From Neoroseomonas soli (GTDB lineage Bacteria; Pseudomonadota; Alphaproteobacteria; Acetobacterales; Acetobacteraceae): 44,230 nt of DNA. Below the pieces are notes generated by a model that was not told where the DNA came from, searched no databases, and worked only from the letters and a program-made list of their open reading frames with translations. Below, piece after piece: positions 16,075 to 23,420 of the stretch; within the stretch, counting starts at the first letter, position 1; each line of letters begins with the position of its first letter. The DNA is taken from positions 1 through 44,230 of the forward strand of contig NZ_JAAEDM010000038.1 of NCBI RefSeq assembly GCF_018129065.1. The letters are read 5' to 3'. The position numbers and the translations under genes were made by a program.

Positions 16075-16650
16075 TCAGGCGGCCTTGCTGAACAGCGCGT
16101 CCGGGTTCAGGACGTCCTTGCCCTTCTCCCAGTTGCAGGGGCAGAGCTCGTCCGTCTGCAGCGCGTCGAGCACGCGCAGCACTTCCTGCGGGTTGCGGCC
16201 GACGTTCAGGCCGTTCACCGAGGCCCACTGGATCGTGCCGTCCGGGTCCACGATGAAGGTCGCGCGCAGCGGCACGCCGGCGGCCTTGTCGAGGATGCCG
16301 AGGCCCGAGGACAGCTCGCGCTTGATGTCGGCCAGCATCGGGATCGGCAGGTCGCGGATGTCGTCGTTGTGGACGCGCCAGTTCAGGTGGACGAACTCGC
16401 TGTCCGTTGAGACGCCGTAGACCACCGCGTCGCGGTCGGCGAACTCACCGGCGAGCTTGCCGAAGGCGGCGATCTCGGTCGGGCAGACGAAGGTGAAGTC
16501 CTTCGGCCAGAAGAAGACGATCTTCCACTTGCCGGCATCGGTCTGGTCGGTGATCTCGGTGAAGGACACGCCGGGGCCGCCGAGGCCCTCCTTGCCGCCC
16601 TTCACGGCGGTCAGGGCAAAGGCTGGGAACTTGTCGCCAACGGTCAGCAT
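16075..16650 (-). CDS. ahpC: Peroxiredoxin AhpC (alkyl hydroperoxide reductase subunit C)
   Basis: 191 aa from the ATG at 16650 (MLTVGDKFPAFAL), with GAGGAGCG upstream. Peroxidatic Cys56 is in DFTFVCPTEI. The C-terminal ELCPCNWEKG carries Cys170 and Cys172, the three-cysteine arrangement of mycobacterial AhpC (Cys61, 174 and 176). That arrangement, together with the downstream ahpD, says the electron donor is AhpD and not AhpF; no ahpF is present here. It reduces organic peroxides and peroxynitrite in the cytoplasm. The upstream region has two kinds of direct repeats (16689-16714 and 16754-16798) that may be regulator sites. Confidence 0.95.
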   Translation of the reverse strand: MLTVGDKFPAFALTAVKGGKEGLGGPGVSFTEITDQTDAGKWKIVFFWPKDFTFVCPTEIAAFGKLAGEFADRDAVVYGVSTDSEFVHLNWRVHNDDIRDLPIPMLADIKRELSSGLGILDKAAGVPLRATFIVDPDGTIQWASVNGLNVGRNPQEVLRVLDALQTDELCPCNWEKGKDVLNPDALFSKAA

Positions 16651-16688
16651 GGGGTCGCGCTCCTCGGGGTTGCGGGCCGGATGGCCTG

Positions 16689-16714
16689 TTGTGCGGTGCA
16701 CCTTGTGCGGTGCA
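16689..16714 (-). repeat. Two 12-bp direct repeats upstream of ahpC
   Basis: TTGTGCGGTGCA occurs at 16689-16700 and again at 16703-16714 (period 14 bp), 39-64 bp before the ahpC start. It is either a regulator-binding pair or part of the promoter/leader. No protein is encoded here. Confidence 0.45.
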
Positions 16715-16753
16715 GCAGATGCCCTCGGGGCGGGATTCTGTCCAACCGATTTC

Positions 16754-16798
16754 TTCGAAGGGTTCGATCGAGGAATTCGATTTGATCGGTTTGATCGA
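16754..16798. repeat. Five-unit array with 9-bp period upstream of ahpC
   Basis: Consecutive nonamers read TTCGAAGGG, TTCGATCGA, GGAATTCGA, TTTGATCGG, TTTGATCGA. The TTYGA core recurs in register, and the stretch is clearly poorer in GC than its surroundings. It lies 104-148 bp upstream of ahpC and just after the mlaF stop. The layout suggests cooperative binding of a regulator, but no known OxyR half-site (ATAG-N7-CTAT) is obvious. Confidence 0.5.
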
Positions 16799-16825
16799 GC
16801 GCAAGGACACGCGCGCCGAATAGTT

Positions 16826-17617
16826 CTAGCGGCGCAACTCCATCTGGATCGGGCCTTCCCGTTCCCCGCGGGCGAACTGGTCCACCAGCGGATTGCCGGT
16901 ATTGCCGAGCGCCGCCGCCGCTCCGGTCCAGACGATCTTCCCCCTGTGGATCATCGCCGCGTCGTCGCCGATGCGTCGCGCGCTCGCCATGTCGTGCGTG
17001 ATCGAGACGGCCGTCGCGCCCAGCCGCTTCACCACGTCCACGATCAGCCCGTCGATCACCGCGCCCATGATGGGGTCGAGGCCGGTGGTGGGCTCATCGA
17101 AGAAGATGATGTCGGGCTGCGCCGCGATGGCGCGCGCCAGGCCTACGCGCTTCTGCATGCCGCCCGAGAGTTCGGCCGGGGAAAGGTCGCCCACGGAGGC
17201 TGCGAGGCCCACCTGCGCCAGCACCTCCGCCGCCTTGTCGCGGGCGGCGCCGCGCGTGATGCGCTTCTGCGCCAGCAGCTTGAAGCAGACATTCTCCCAG
17301 ACGGGCAGAGAATCGAAGAGCGCGCCATTCTGGAAGAGCATGCCGATGCGGTCGTTCAACTCCTCCCGCTCGCGGCGGCCCATGGCCAGCACGTCGCGGC
17401 CGTCGATCTCGATCGTGCCGGCATCGGGCTGGATCAGGCCGAGGATGCACTTGATCGTCACCGACTTGCCGGAGCCCGACCCGCCGAGGATCACCATCCC
17501 GTGCCCGGCCCGGATGTCGAGATCCACGCCGTCCAGCACCTTCTTGTCGCCGAAGGCCTTGGAGAGGCCGCGGAGGCGGATCTTCGGAACGCCATCCACA
17601 TGCGCCTTGGTATCCAC
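16826..17617 (-). CDS. mlaF: ABC transporter ATP-binding protein MlaF (outer-membrane lipid asymmetry)
   Basis: 263 aa from a GTG at 17617 (VDTKAHVDGVPKIRLRGL), chosen because GAGGGG lies 6 bp upstream. An ATG at 17650 in frame is possible. Walker A is GGSGSGKS, the Q-loop LFQNGALFDSLPVWENV (typical of Mla/Ttg2A ATPases), signature LSGGMQKR, and Walker B IIFFDEPTTGLDP, with switch His in SITHDM. It energises phospholipid traffic between the membranes together with MlaE, which is encoded 137 bp upstream. A 42-codon ORF occupies that gap. mlaD, mlaC and mlaB are not in the window. Confidence 0.9.
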   Translation of the reverse strand: MDTKAHVDGVPKIRLRGLSKAFGDKKVLDGVDLDIRAGHGMVILGGSGSGKSVTIKCILGLIQPDAGTIEIDGRDVLAMGRREREELNDRIGMLFQNGALFDSLPVWENVCFKLLAQKRITRGAARDKAAEVLAQVGLAASVGDLSPAELSGGMQKRVGLARAIAAQPDIIFFDEPTTGLDPIMGAVIDGLIVDVVKRLGATAVSITHDMASARRIGDDAAMIHRGKIVWTGAAAALGNTGNPLVDQFARGEREGPIQMELRR

Positions 17618-17628
17618 GAAAGCGCCCC

Positions 17629-17757
17629 TCAAGCGCCGGCCGCCGCACATCCGTGCGGCTTGGCTTCGCGGTACTTGCCGCGGGCCGCGATCGCGGCCTC
17701 GGCCCGCGTCGTGGCCGCGGGCGGCATGTCGGAACCGTGTGTGATCGGCTGGGTCAT
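17629..17757 (-). CDS. Small ORF (42 aa) translationally coupled to mlaE
   Basis: The ATG overlaps the mlaE stop as ATGA (17754-17757), which is normally a sign of a real next gene. It encodes MTQPITHGSDMPPAATTRAE and 22 further residues ending KPHGCAAAGA, then stops 11 bp before the mlaF GTG. I recognise no domain. It may be a coupling leader that carries ribosomes to mlaF, a small protein, or the original N-terminus of MlaF cut off by a frameshift. Ala-rich composition gives little help. Confidence 0.35.
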   Translation of the reverse strand: MTQPITHGSDMPPAATTRAEAAIAARGKYREAKPHGCAAAGA

Positions 17758-18578
17758 TGCGCGAAGAACATCTCGGTCAGCACGTAGTCGAGCGCGAGGA
17801 TGAGGATGGAGGAGGAGACCACCGCCATCGTCGTCGCGGCACCGACGCCCTGCGCGCCGCCCTTGCTGTAGTAGCCGCACCAGCAGCCCATCAGCGTGAT
17901 GACGAAGCCGAACACGGCGGCCTTCACCAGGCCCGACACGACGTCTATCACTTCGAGGAAATCCAGCGTCGCCTTGAGGTAGCCGGCCGAATTGAAGCCG
18001 AGCTTCGTGGTGCCGATCAGCCAGCCGCCCATGACGCCGAGGATGTCGGCCACTGCGACCAGGAAGGGCAGGGCGATCACCCCCGCGAGCAGCCGCGGCG
18101 TGACGAGGTATTTCATCGGGTTGGTGGACAGCGTCGTCAGCGCGTCGATCTGGTCGGTGACGCGCATGGTGCCGATCTCGGCGGCGAAGGAGGCGCCGAT
18201 GCGCCCCGCCACCATCAGGCTCGCGATGACCGGGCCGAGTTCGCGCGTGATGGACAGGACCACCACGTTCGCCACCGCCCCTTCGGCGTTGAAGCGGACG
18301 AAGCCCGTGTAGGATTGCAGCGCCAGCACCATGCCGGTGAAGATCGCCGTCAGCGCCACCACGGGCAGCGAGAAATAGGCGATCTCGGCCAGGTGGCGCA
18401 GGAACTGCCGCGCATAGAAGGGCGGCCGCAGCAGGTGGGACAACGCCTCCAGCGCGAAAAGCACCAGCGCGCCCACTTCGCGGCAGGCCGAAAGGACGGC
18501 CCGCCCGATCGCGGCGACGGGGTTCAGCACCAGGTCCAACCGCTCAGCCCCGGATGTAGTCGCGGGCGTAGCGCGCAC
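17754..18578 (-). CDS. mlaE: MlaE-type ABC transporter permease
   Basis: 274 aa from the ATG at 18578, which overlaps alr by 35 bp. A TTG at 18539 just after the alr stop is an alternative start. The MlaE core is clear: FTGMVLALQSYTGF, the EQ-loop-like region ITRELGPVIASLMVAGRIGA followed by FAAEIGTMRVTDQIDAL, and PRLLAGVIALP, with 5-6 membrane helices. With MlaF it forms the inner-membrane core of the Mla lipid transporter, which keeps phospholipids out of the outer leaflet. Last clear member of the dnaB-alr-mlaE chain. Confidence 0.9.
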   Translation of the reverse strand: MRATPATTSGAERLDLVLNPVAAIGRAVLSACREVGALVLFALEALSHLLRPPFYARQFLRHLAEIAYFSLPVVALTAIFTGMVLALQSYTGFVRFNAEGAVANVVVLSITRELGPVIASLMVAGRIGASFAAEIGTMRVTDQIDALTTLSTNPMKYLVTPRLLAGVIALPFLVAVADILGVMGGWLIGTTKLGFNSAGYLKATLDFLEVIDVVSGLVKAAVFGFVITLMGCWCGYYSKGGAQGVGAATTMAVVSSSILILALDYVLTEMFFAQ

Positions 18579-19656
18579 CGAGGGAGGTCAGCACCTCGTA
18601 GCCGATGGTGCCCGCGCGCGCGCCCACCTCGTCCGGGCTGCAGCCGGCGCCGCCGATCAGCGTCAGGCGGTCGCCGGGGGCGATCTCCGGCAGGTCGGTC
18701 ACGTCGAAGGTCGTCAGGTCCATGGACACCCGTGCCACGAGAGGGACGGGCCTGCCACGGAAATCCGCCACGGCCTTGCCCGAGAGGCTTCTCAGGTAGC
18801 CATCCGCATAGCCCACCGCAACCGTCGCGATCCGCGTGGGGCGCGGTGCGGTCCAACTTGCCCCGTAGCCGACCGGGGTTCCGGCCGGGATCTCCCGCAC
18901 CTGGAGCACCGGCGCATCGAGCCGCGCCACCTGCCGCATCGGGTTCGGCCGGTCCGGCGTCGGATTGATGCCGTAGAGCGCGCAGCCCGGCCGCGACAGG
19001 TCCGAGGCGAAGTCCGGCCCGAGGAACATGCCGGAGGAATTGGCGAAGGACCGCCGCGCCATGGGCAGGTCCGAGCACGCTTCCGCGAAGCGTTGCGCCT
19101 GCGCCGCGTTCATCGGATGCGCCGGCTCGTCCGCGCAGGCGAGGTGCGTCATCACATAGAGAAGCTCGATTCCCGCCAGCAGCGAATGATCGGCCGAGAG
19201 CCGCGCGCGTTCCGCCGCATCCAGCCCCAGCCGCGCCATGCCGGTATCGACATGCAGGATCGCCCGCCGCGCCACGCCGGACGCCCGCGTCGCCGCCGCA
19301 TGCGCCGCGACATCGGCGAGTGAGTTCATCACCGGCACCAGCCCGGCATCGCCATCCGCGCCAGGCGGGAAGCCGCCGAGCACGGCGATCATCGGCCCGG
19401 CGCCGATCGCCGCCCGCAGCGCGATGCCTTCCTGCAACTGCGCCACGAAGAAGTGGCGGCAGCCTGCCGCGCGCAAGGCTCGCCCGACCTCGGCCGCGCC
19501 AAGGCCGTATCCATCCGCCTTCACGACTCCTGCCACCGCGCCGGGCGCGCCGCGGGCCGCGAGGTCCTTCCAGTTCGCGACGATGGCCGGCAGGTCGATG
19601 GTCAGGACCGCGCGTGTCGTGTCGGCGAAGCGTGAAGCCGGTGTGCCGTCATTCAT
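18544..19656 (-). CDS. alr: Alanine racemase
   Basis: PLP enzyme making D-alanine for peptidoglycan. 370 aa from the ATG at 19656. The PLP-binding Lys46 is in AGVVKADGYGLG. The second catalytic base is the Tyr in TPVGYGASWTAP (about 265), and the MTHLACADEPAHPMN region matches Alr. The start overlaps the dnaB stop by 8 bp, giving tight coupling. alr beside dnaB is a common order in alphaproteobacteria. Confidence 0.94.
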   Translation of the reverse strand: MNDGTPASRFADTTRAVLTIDLPAIVANWKDLAARGAPGAVAGVVKADGYGLGAAEVGRALRAAGCRHFFVAQLQEGIALRAAIGAGPMIAVLGGFPPGADGDAGLVPVMNSLADVAAHAAATRASGVARRAILHVDTGMARLGLDAAERARLSADHSLLAGIELLYVMTHLACADEPAHPMNAAQAQRFAEACSDLPMARRSFANSSGMFLGPDFASDLSRPGCALYGINPTPDRPNPMRQVARLDAPVLQVREIPAGTPVGYGASWTAPRPTRIATVAVGYADGYLRSLSGKAVADFRGRPVPLVARVSMDLTTFDVTDLPEIAPGDRLTLIGGAGCSPDEVGARAGTIGYEVLTSLGARYARDYIRG

Positions 19657-21163
19657 AGGGCGGCGGCTCCTCGTGATGGGTGTCGAGGTCGCCGAAGCGG
19701 GTGAACTCGGCCTCGAAGAACAGCCTGATGGTGCCGGTCGGGCCGTGGCGCTGCTTGGCGATGATCAGCTCGGCCTTGTTGTGGGCCATCTCCATGTCCT
19801 TCTGCCACTTCTCCGTCGCCTCGTGGAACTTCTCCGGGTTGTCGAAGTTGAGTTCCTTGGGCTGGCGCGCCTGAAGGTAGTAGTCGTCGCGATAGACGAA
19901 CATGACGACGTCGGCGTCCTGCTCGATCGAGCCGGATTCGCGCAGGTCGGAGAGCTGCGGCCGCTTGTCCTCGCGCGATTCCACCGCGCGCGAGAGCTGC
20001 GACAGCGCGATCACCGGCAGGGAGAGCTCCTTGGCGATCGCCTTCAGGCCCTGGGTGATCATCGAGATTTCCAGCACGCGGCTTTCCGGGCGCGTGCCGG
20101 CGGCAGGGCGCATGAGCTGGAGGTAGTCCACCACCACCAGGTCGAGCCCCTTCGTGCGCTTCAGCCTGCGGCAGCGCGTGCGCAGCGCGGAGATGGTGAT
20201 GGCCGGCGTGTCGTCGATCCAGAGCGGCAGGGCGGAGATCTCGCGGCTCACCTCGACGAAACGGTCGAAGTCGCGCTGGCCGATCTCGCCGCGGCGGATG
20301 CGGTCGCCGGAGATGCGGGCTTCCTCCGACAGCAGGCGCGTCGCGAGCTGGTCCGCGCTCATTTCCAGCGAGAAGATCGCGACGCCGGCCTTGGGCACCG
20401 CATTGGGGTCGTTCTCGCGCGCCGCGCGCAGGAGGGACTTGGCCGCGCCGAACGCGACCTTGGTGGCGAAGGCCGTCTTGCCCATGCCGGGGCGGCCCGC
20501 GACGATCAGAAGGTCCGACGGATGCAGGCCGCCCATCTTGGCGTCGAGGTCGCGCAGCCCCGTCGTCAGGCCGGAGACGCCGCCCGGCGTGGTGAAGGAC
20601 TTCTCCGCATTCTGCACGGCGACGGTCAGCGCGCGCTCGAAGGAGACGAAGCCGCCGTCGCCGGCGCCGCCTTCCTTCGAGAGTTCGAACAGCGCCTGTT
20701 CCGCGGCTTCGAGCTGCCCCTTGGCGTCGAGTTCCGGCTCCGCGCCGAAGGCGCGGTTCACCACCACCTCGCCGAGGTCGATCAGCTGCCGGCGCAGATA
20801 GGCGTCGTAGACGACGCGGCCGTATTCGCCGGCATTGATGATGCCGACCATGGCCGAGAGGAGCTGCGCCAGGTAGGCGGGCCCGCCGACTTCCTCGAGC
20901 AGACCGGAATGCTCGAACTCTGATCGCAGCGTGACGACGTCGGCGAGTTGGCCGGCTTCCACCCGCCGCTGGATGGCCTGGTAGATGCGCCCGTGCACCG
21001 GGTCCGCGAAGTGTTCCGGCGCGAGGAACTCGGAGACGCGCTCATAGGCCTTGTTGTTGGCGAGGAGGGCGCCGAGCAGCGCCTGCTCCGCCGTCAGGTT
21101 GGACGGCGGAAGGCGCTGCGACAGGCCGAGCAGGCCGCCCGCAGCGGGGTCGATTTCGTTCAT
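19649..21163 (-). CDS. dnaB: Replicative DNA helicase DnaB
   Basis: Hexameric 5'-3' helicase at the replication fork. 504 aa, full length. The N-terminal primase-interacting domain starts LPPSNLTAEQALLGALL. Walker A is AGRPGMGKTAFATK, preceded by the linker GLTTGLRDLDAKMGGL. Walker B is LDLVVVDYLQLM, and ALSQLSRAVESREDKRPQLS is the DnaB-specific H4 region. No intein. A consensus DnaA box lies 39 bp upstream, and a family-2 repeat separates it from cfa. The gene therefore likely has its own promoter and heads the dnaB-alr-mlaE-mlaF operon. Confidence 0.96.
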   Translation of the reverse strand: MNEIDPAAGGLLGLSQRLPPSNLTAEQALLGALLANNKAYERVSEFLAPEHFADPVHGRIYQAIQRRVEAGQLADVVTLRSEFEHSGLLEEVGGPAYLAQLLSAMVGIINAGEYGRVVYDAYLRRQLIDLGEVVVNRAFGAEPELDAKGQLEAAEQALFELSKEGGAGDGGFVSFERALTVAVQNAEKSFTTPGGVSGLTTGLRDLDAKMGGLHPSDLLIVAGRPGMGKTAFATKVAFGAAKSLLRAARENDPNAVPKAGVAIFSLEMSADQLATRLLSEEARISGDRIRRGEIGQRDFDRFVEVSREISALPLWIDDTPAITISALRTRCRRLKRTKGLDLVVVDYLQLMRPAAGTRPESRVLEISMITQGLKAIAKELSLPVIALSQLSRAVESREDKRPQLSDLRESGSIEQDADVVMFVYRDDYYLQARQPKELNFDNPEKFHEATEKWQKDMEMAHNKAELIIAKQRHGPTGTIRLFFEAEFTRFGDLDTHHEEPPPYE

Positions 21164-21201
21164 GCCGCCATTCTAGCCCGACGGCGGAGTCGCGCGCCCC
21201 C

Positions 21202-21210
21202 TGTGGATAA
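21202..21210 (-). promoter_or_regulatory. Consensus DnaA box upstream of dnaB
   Basis: Read on the minus strand the site is TTATCCACA, an exact match to the strongest DnaA box, 39 bp before the dnaB ATG. A 9-mer this AT-rich is rare in a roughly 70% GC genome. It suggests DnaA control of dnaB transcription. One box alone does not make an origin. Confidence 0.6.
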
Positions 21211-21252
21211 CGGGGATGACGGGGACGGCCGCACCCAAACCACCCCGCGCCA

Positions 21253-21307
21253 TCAGTTCCCAACGGCCAGAGAAGGGAGGGGGTCCGGGGGAGGTTCTCC
21301 TCCCCCG
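21253..21307 (-). repeat. Terminator-like dispersed repeat, family 2, copy 2
   Basis: On the minus strand: 9-bp stem CGGGGGAGG / CCTCCCCCG around AGAA (plus-strand arms 21286-21294 and 21299-21307), then GGACCCCCTCCCTTCTCTGG, then TGGGAACTGA. Block order and wording match 4426-4483. It sits downstream of cfa and upstream of dnaB, where it could end the cfa transcript. Confidence 0.6.
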
Positions 21308-21396
21308 CCCTTCCCATCGCCGCGAAACGGTTCGCCGCCGAGCGGGCAGCCCCGATCCGCGTCGGTGCGAGCCGTCGAAACGGCGATCAGCCCCTC

Positions 21397-21494
21397 CGCG
21401 TTCCGCTGTCAGGCCGAGAGCCGAGGCCGCCGCGCCGCCTCGCGTTCCGCTGTCAGGCCGAGAGCCGAGACCGCCGCGCCGCCTCGCGTTCCGC
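21397..21494. repeat. 44-bp tandem duplication across the 3' end of cfa
   Basis: Two full 44-bp units (21397-21440 and 21441-21484) differ at a single base (G/A at unit position 30). A third partial unit of 10 bp runs to 21494. The second unit contains the cfa stop codon (21453-21455), and the first contains a duplicate of it (21409-21411). 44 is not a multiple of 3, so the extra unit is non-coding 3' sequence. Confidence 0.9.
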
Positions 21495-22682
21495 CTCGGC
21501 AATGTAGTCGCGCGTGAGCGGCACCGCGTCCGGCTTGTGCGCAAGCTGCATCTGCCAGACGAAGTGGCCGCCATGGCGGAAGGTCAGCTCGCAGCCCACC
21601 AGGTAGAACTCGAACATGCGGCAGAAGCGCTCGTCGTAGAGGCTCGCGATGGCGTCGCGGTTGCCGGCGAAGCGCGACCGCCAGTGGGTGATGGTCTCGG
21701 CATAGTGCATGCGCAGGACCTCGATGTCGGTCACGTGCAGCAGGTTCTTCTCGACCGCCGGCAGCACTTCCGACAGCGCGGGCGAGTAGCCGCCGGGGAA
21801 GATGTACTTCGCGAGCCAGGGATTGGTGGAGGCAGGGCCCTCGTAGCGCCCGATGGCGTGGACCAGGGCGACGCCGTCCTCCTTCAGCGCGTCCTTCACC
21901 ACGCGGAAGAAGCGCCGGTAGTGGTCGATGCCGACATGCTCGAACATGCCGACCGAGACGACGCGGTCCACCGGCCTGTTCCAGGTGCGGTAGTCCATCA
22001 GCTCGAAGCGCACGCGGTCGGCGAGGCCGGCCTCGTGGGCGCGGGCGCGCGCGACCTCGATCTGCTCGGTCGAGAGTGTGATGCCGGTGACGTGCGCCCC
22101 GTATTCGCGCGCCAGCGTCAGCGCCATGCCGCCCCAGCCGCAGCCGATGTCGAGCACCTCGAGCCCAGGCCGGTCGAGACAGAGCTTGGCCGCGATGTGG
22201 CGCTTCTTGGCCACCTGCGCTTCCTCGAGTGTCTCCTGCCCGGTCGGGAAGTAGCCGCAGGAATACTGGCGGTCGCGATCGAGGAAGAGGGCGTAGAGCC
22301 GCCCGTTGAGGTCGTAGTGGTGGGCGACGTTGCGCTGGGCCCGGTGGGCCGGGTTCAACTGGTCGAAGCGGCGGCGCAGCTTCCGCAGCATCTCCATCGC
22401 GCGTTCCGCCGGATGGGTGCCGCCCGACATCAGGTTGATCATCAGCAGTTCGAGAAGCTGGTAGAGCGTGCAGCCCTCGGGCCGGATACCCCCGTCCATG
22501 TAGCCTTCGCCCATGGCGAGCGCAGGGTTGAAGGTCATGCCGCGGAGCGCGCGCGCGGTCGCGATGTGCATGCCCGCCTCGGGACCAGGCCCGCCGCCGT
22601 AGGTCCGCACCACCCCATCGGGATAGCGCACCCGGAGCGTGCCGATGCGGATCAGGCGCCTGAGGGCGAGGTCAAACAGCAT
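21453..22682 (-). CDS. cfa: Cyclopropane-fatty-acyl-phospholipid synthase family methyltransferase
   Basis: Transfers a methylene group from S-adenosylmethionine to the double bond of membrane phospholipid acyl chains. 409 aa from the ATG at 22682 (MLFDLALRRLI). An N-terminal lipid-binding domain (about 1-110) contains MGEGYMDGGI. The catalytic domain has YDLNGRLYALFLDRDRQYSC, SAM motif I VLDIGCGWGG, GITLSTEQ, SVGMFEHVG, and YIFPGGYSPALSE. Its C-terminus (EREAARRSRLSA) lies inside the 44-bp tandem duplication. It sits between rplI and dnaB, an insertion into an otherwise common order. Confidence 0.92.
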   Translation of the reverse strand: MLFDLALRRLIRIGTLRVRYPDGVVRTYGGGPGPEAGMHIATARALRGMTFNPALAMGEGYMDGGIRPEGCTLYQLLELLMINLMSGGTHPAERAMEMLRKLRRRFDQLNPAHRAQRNVAHHYDLNGRLYALFLDRDRQYSCGYFPTGQETLEEAQVAKKRHIAAKLCLDRPGLEVLDIGCGWGGMALTLAREYGAHVTGITLSTEQIEVARARAHEAGLADRVRFELMDYRTWNRPVDRVVSVGMFEHVGIDHYRRFFRVVKDALKEDGVALVHAIGRYEGPASTNPWLAKYIFPGGYSPALSEVLPAVEKNLLHVTDIEVLRMHYAETITHWRSRFAGNRDAIASLYDERFCRMFEFYLVGCELTFRHGGHFVWQMQLAHKPDAVPLTRDYIAEAEREAARRSRLSA

Positions 22683-22813
22683 GCTGCGTTCTCCTGGCCG
22701 GGAGGGGCACAGCATTGCAGATCATGCATCTGACAGGGAAGCCTCACATGCCGCAGTGCGGCATGGCGCCGGCGGGGCGGCGCGGCGGCCCGGCCCGAAG
22801 GGCGCGGACCGCG

Positions 22814-22842
22814 CGGCGCGGGGGCGAGGCGCGCCCCCGCGC
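22814..22842 (-). terminator. Terminator-like hairpin after rplI
   Basis: Perfect 12-bp stem GGCGCGGGGGCG (22814-22825) / CGCCCCCGCGCC (22831-22842), loop of 5, starting 9 bp past the rplI stop. No T-run. It probably marks the end of the ribosomal-protein operon. Confidence 0.55.
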
Positions 22843-22850
22843 CGGTCGGA

Positions 22851-23420
22851 TCAGCGTTCGGACTCGGCCTGGCCGGCGGCCAGCTCGGCGGCCAGCTCGG
22901 CCTCGAGGGAAGCCTGCTCGGCCTCCGCCTCGGCCTCGACGCGCTCGCCGCGCGCCTGCTTCTCGGCCTCTTCCGGCGAACGGGCGACGTTCACCACCAC
23001 GGGGATGGAGACCTCCGGGTGCAGGGCGACCCGCACGGTGGTCAGGCCGACCGACTTGATGGCGTGCGGCAGCAGCACCTGGTCGCGGTCGACGGTCAGG
23101 CCGGCCGTGGTGCAGCCCTCGGCGATGTCGCGCGTGGAGACGGAGCCGTAGAGCGCACCGCTCTCGCCCGCCTGGCGGATGACCGTGATGGACAGGCCAT
23201 GGACGCGCTCGGCGACGCGCTCGGCCTCCTCGCGGCGCTTGAGGTTCTGGGCCTCGAGCTGGGCGCGCTCGCGCTCGAAGCGCTCGAGGTTGGACTTGTT
23301 GGCGCGGATCGCCTTGCCCGACGGGATCAGGAAGTTGCGCGCGTAGCCGGGGCGCACCTTCACCAGCTCGCCCATCTGGCCGAGCTTGTCCACGCGCTGC
23401 ATGAGGATGAGTTCGATCAT
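22851..23420 (-). CDS. rplI: 50S ribosomal protein L9
   Basis: 189 aa from the ATG at 23420, with GGAGG 7 bp upstream. The L9 signature is [20 protein letters not shown] followed by [11 protein letters not shown]. The linker helix [20 protein letters not shown] leads to the C-terminal domain with [14 protein letters not shown]. An acidic, Glu/Ala-rich tail (about residues 150-189) is typical of alphaproteobacterial L9. The start overlaps the DUF2232 stop as ATGA (23417-23420). Confidence 0.96.
   Translation of the reverse strand: MIELILMQRVDKLGQMGELVKVRPGYARNFLIPSGKAIRANKSNLERFERERAQLEAQNLKRREEAERVAERVHGLSITVIRQAGESGALYGSVSTRDIAEGCTTAGLTVDRDQVLLPHAIKSVGLTTVRVALHPEVSIPVVVNVARSPEEAEKQARGERVEAEAEAEQASLEAELAAELAAGQAESER

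Noticed and set aside
16762-16779. LexA (SOS) box in the array upstream of ahpC
   Set aside because: GTTC-N7 is followed by GAAT, not GTTC, and the 9-bp periodicity explains the pattern better.
21202-21452. Replication origin next to dnaB
   Set aside because: Only one DnaA box and no AT-rich unwinding region; no dnaA, hemE or parAB neighbours.
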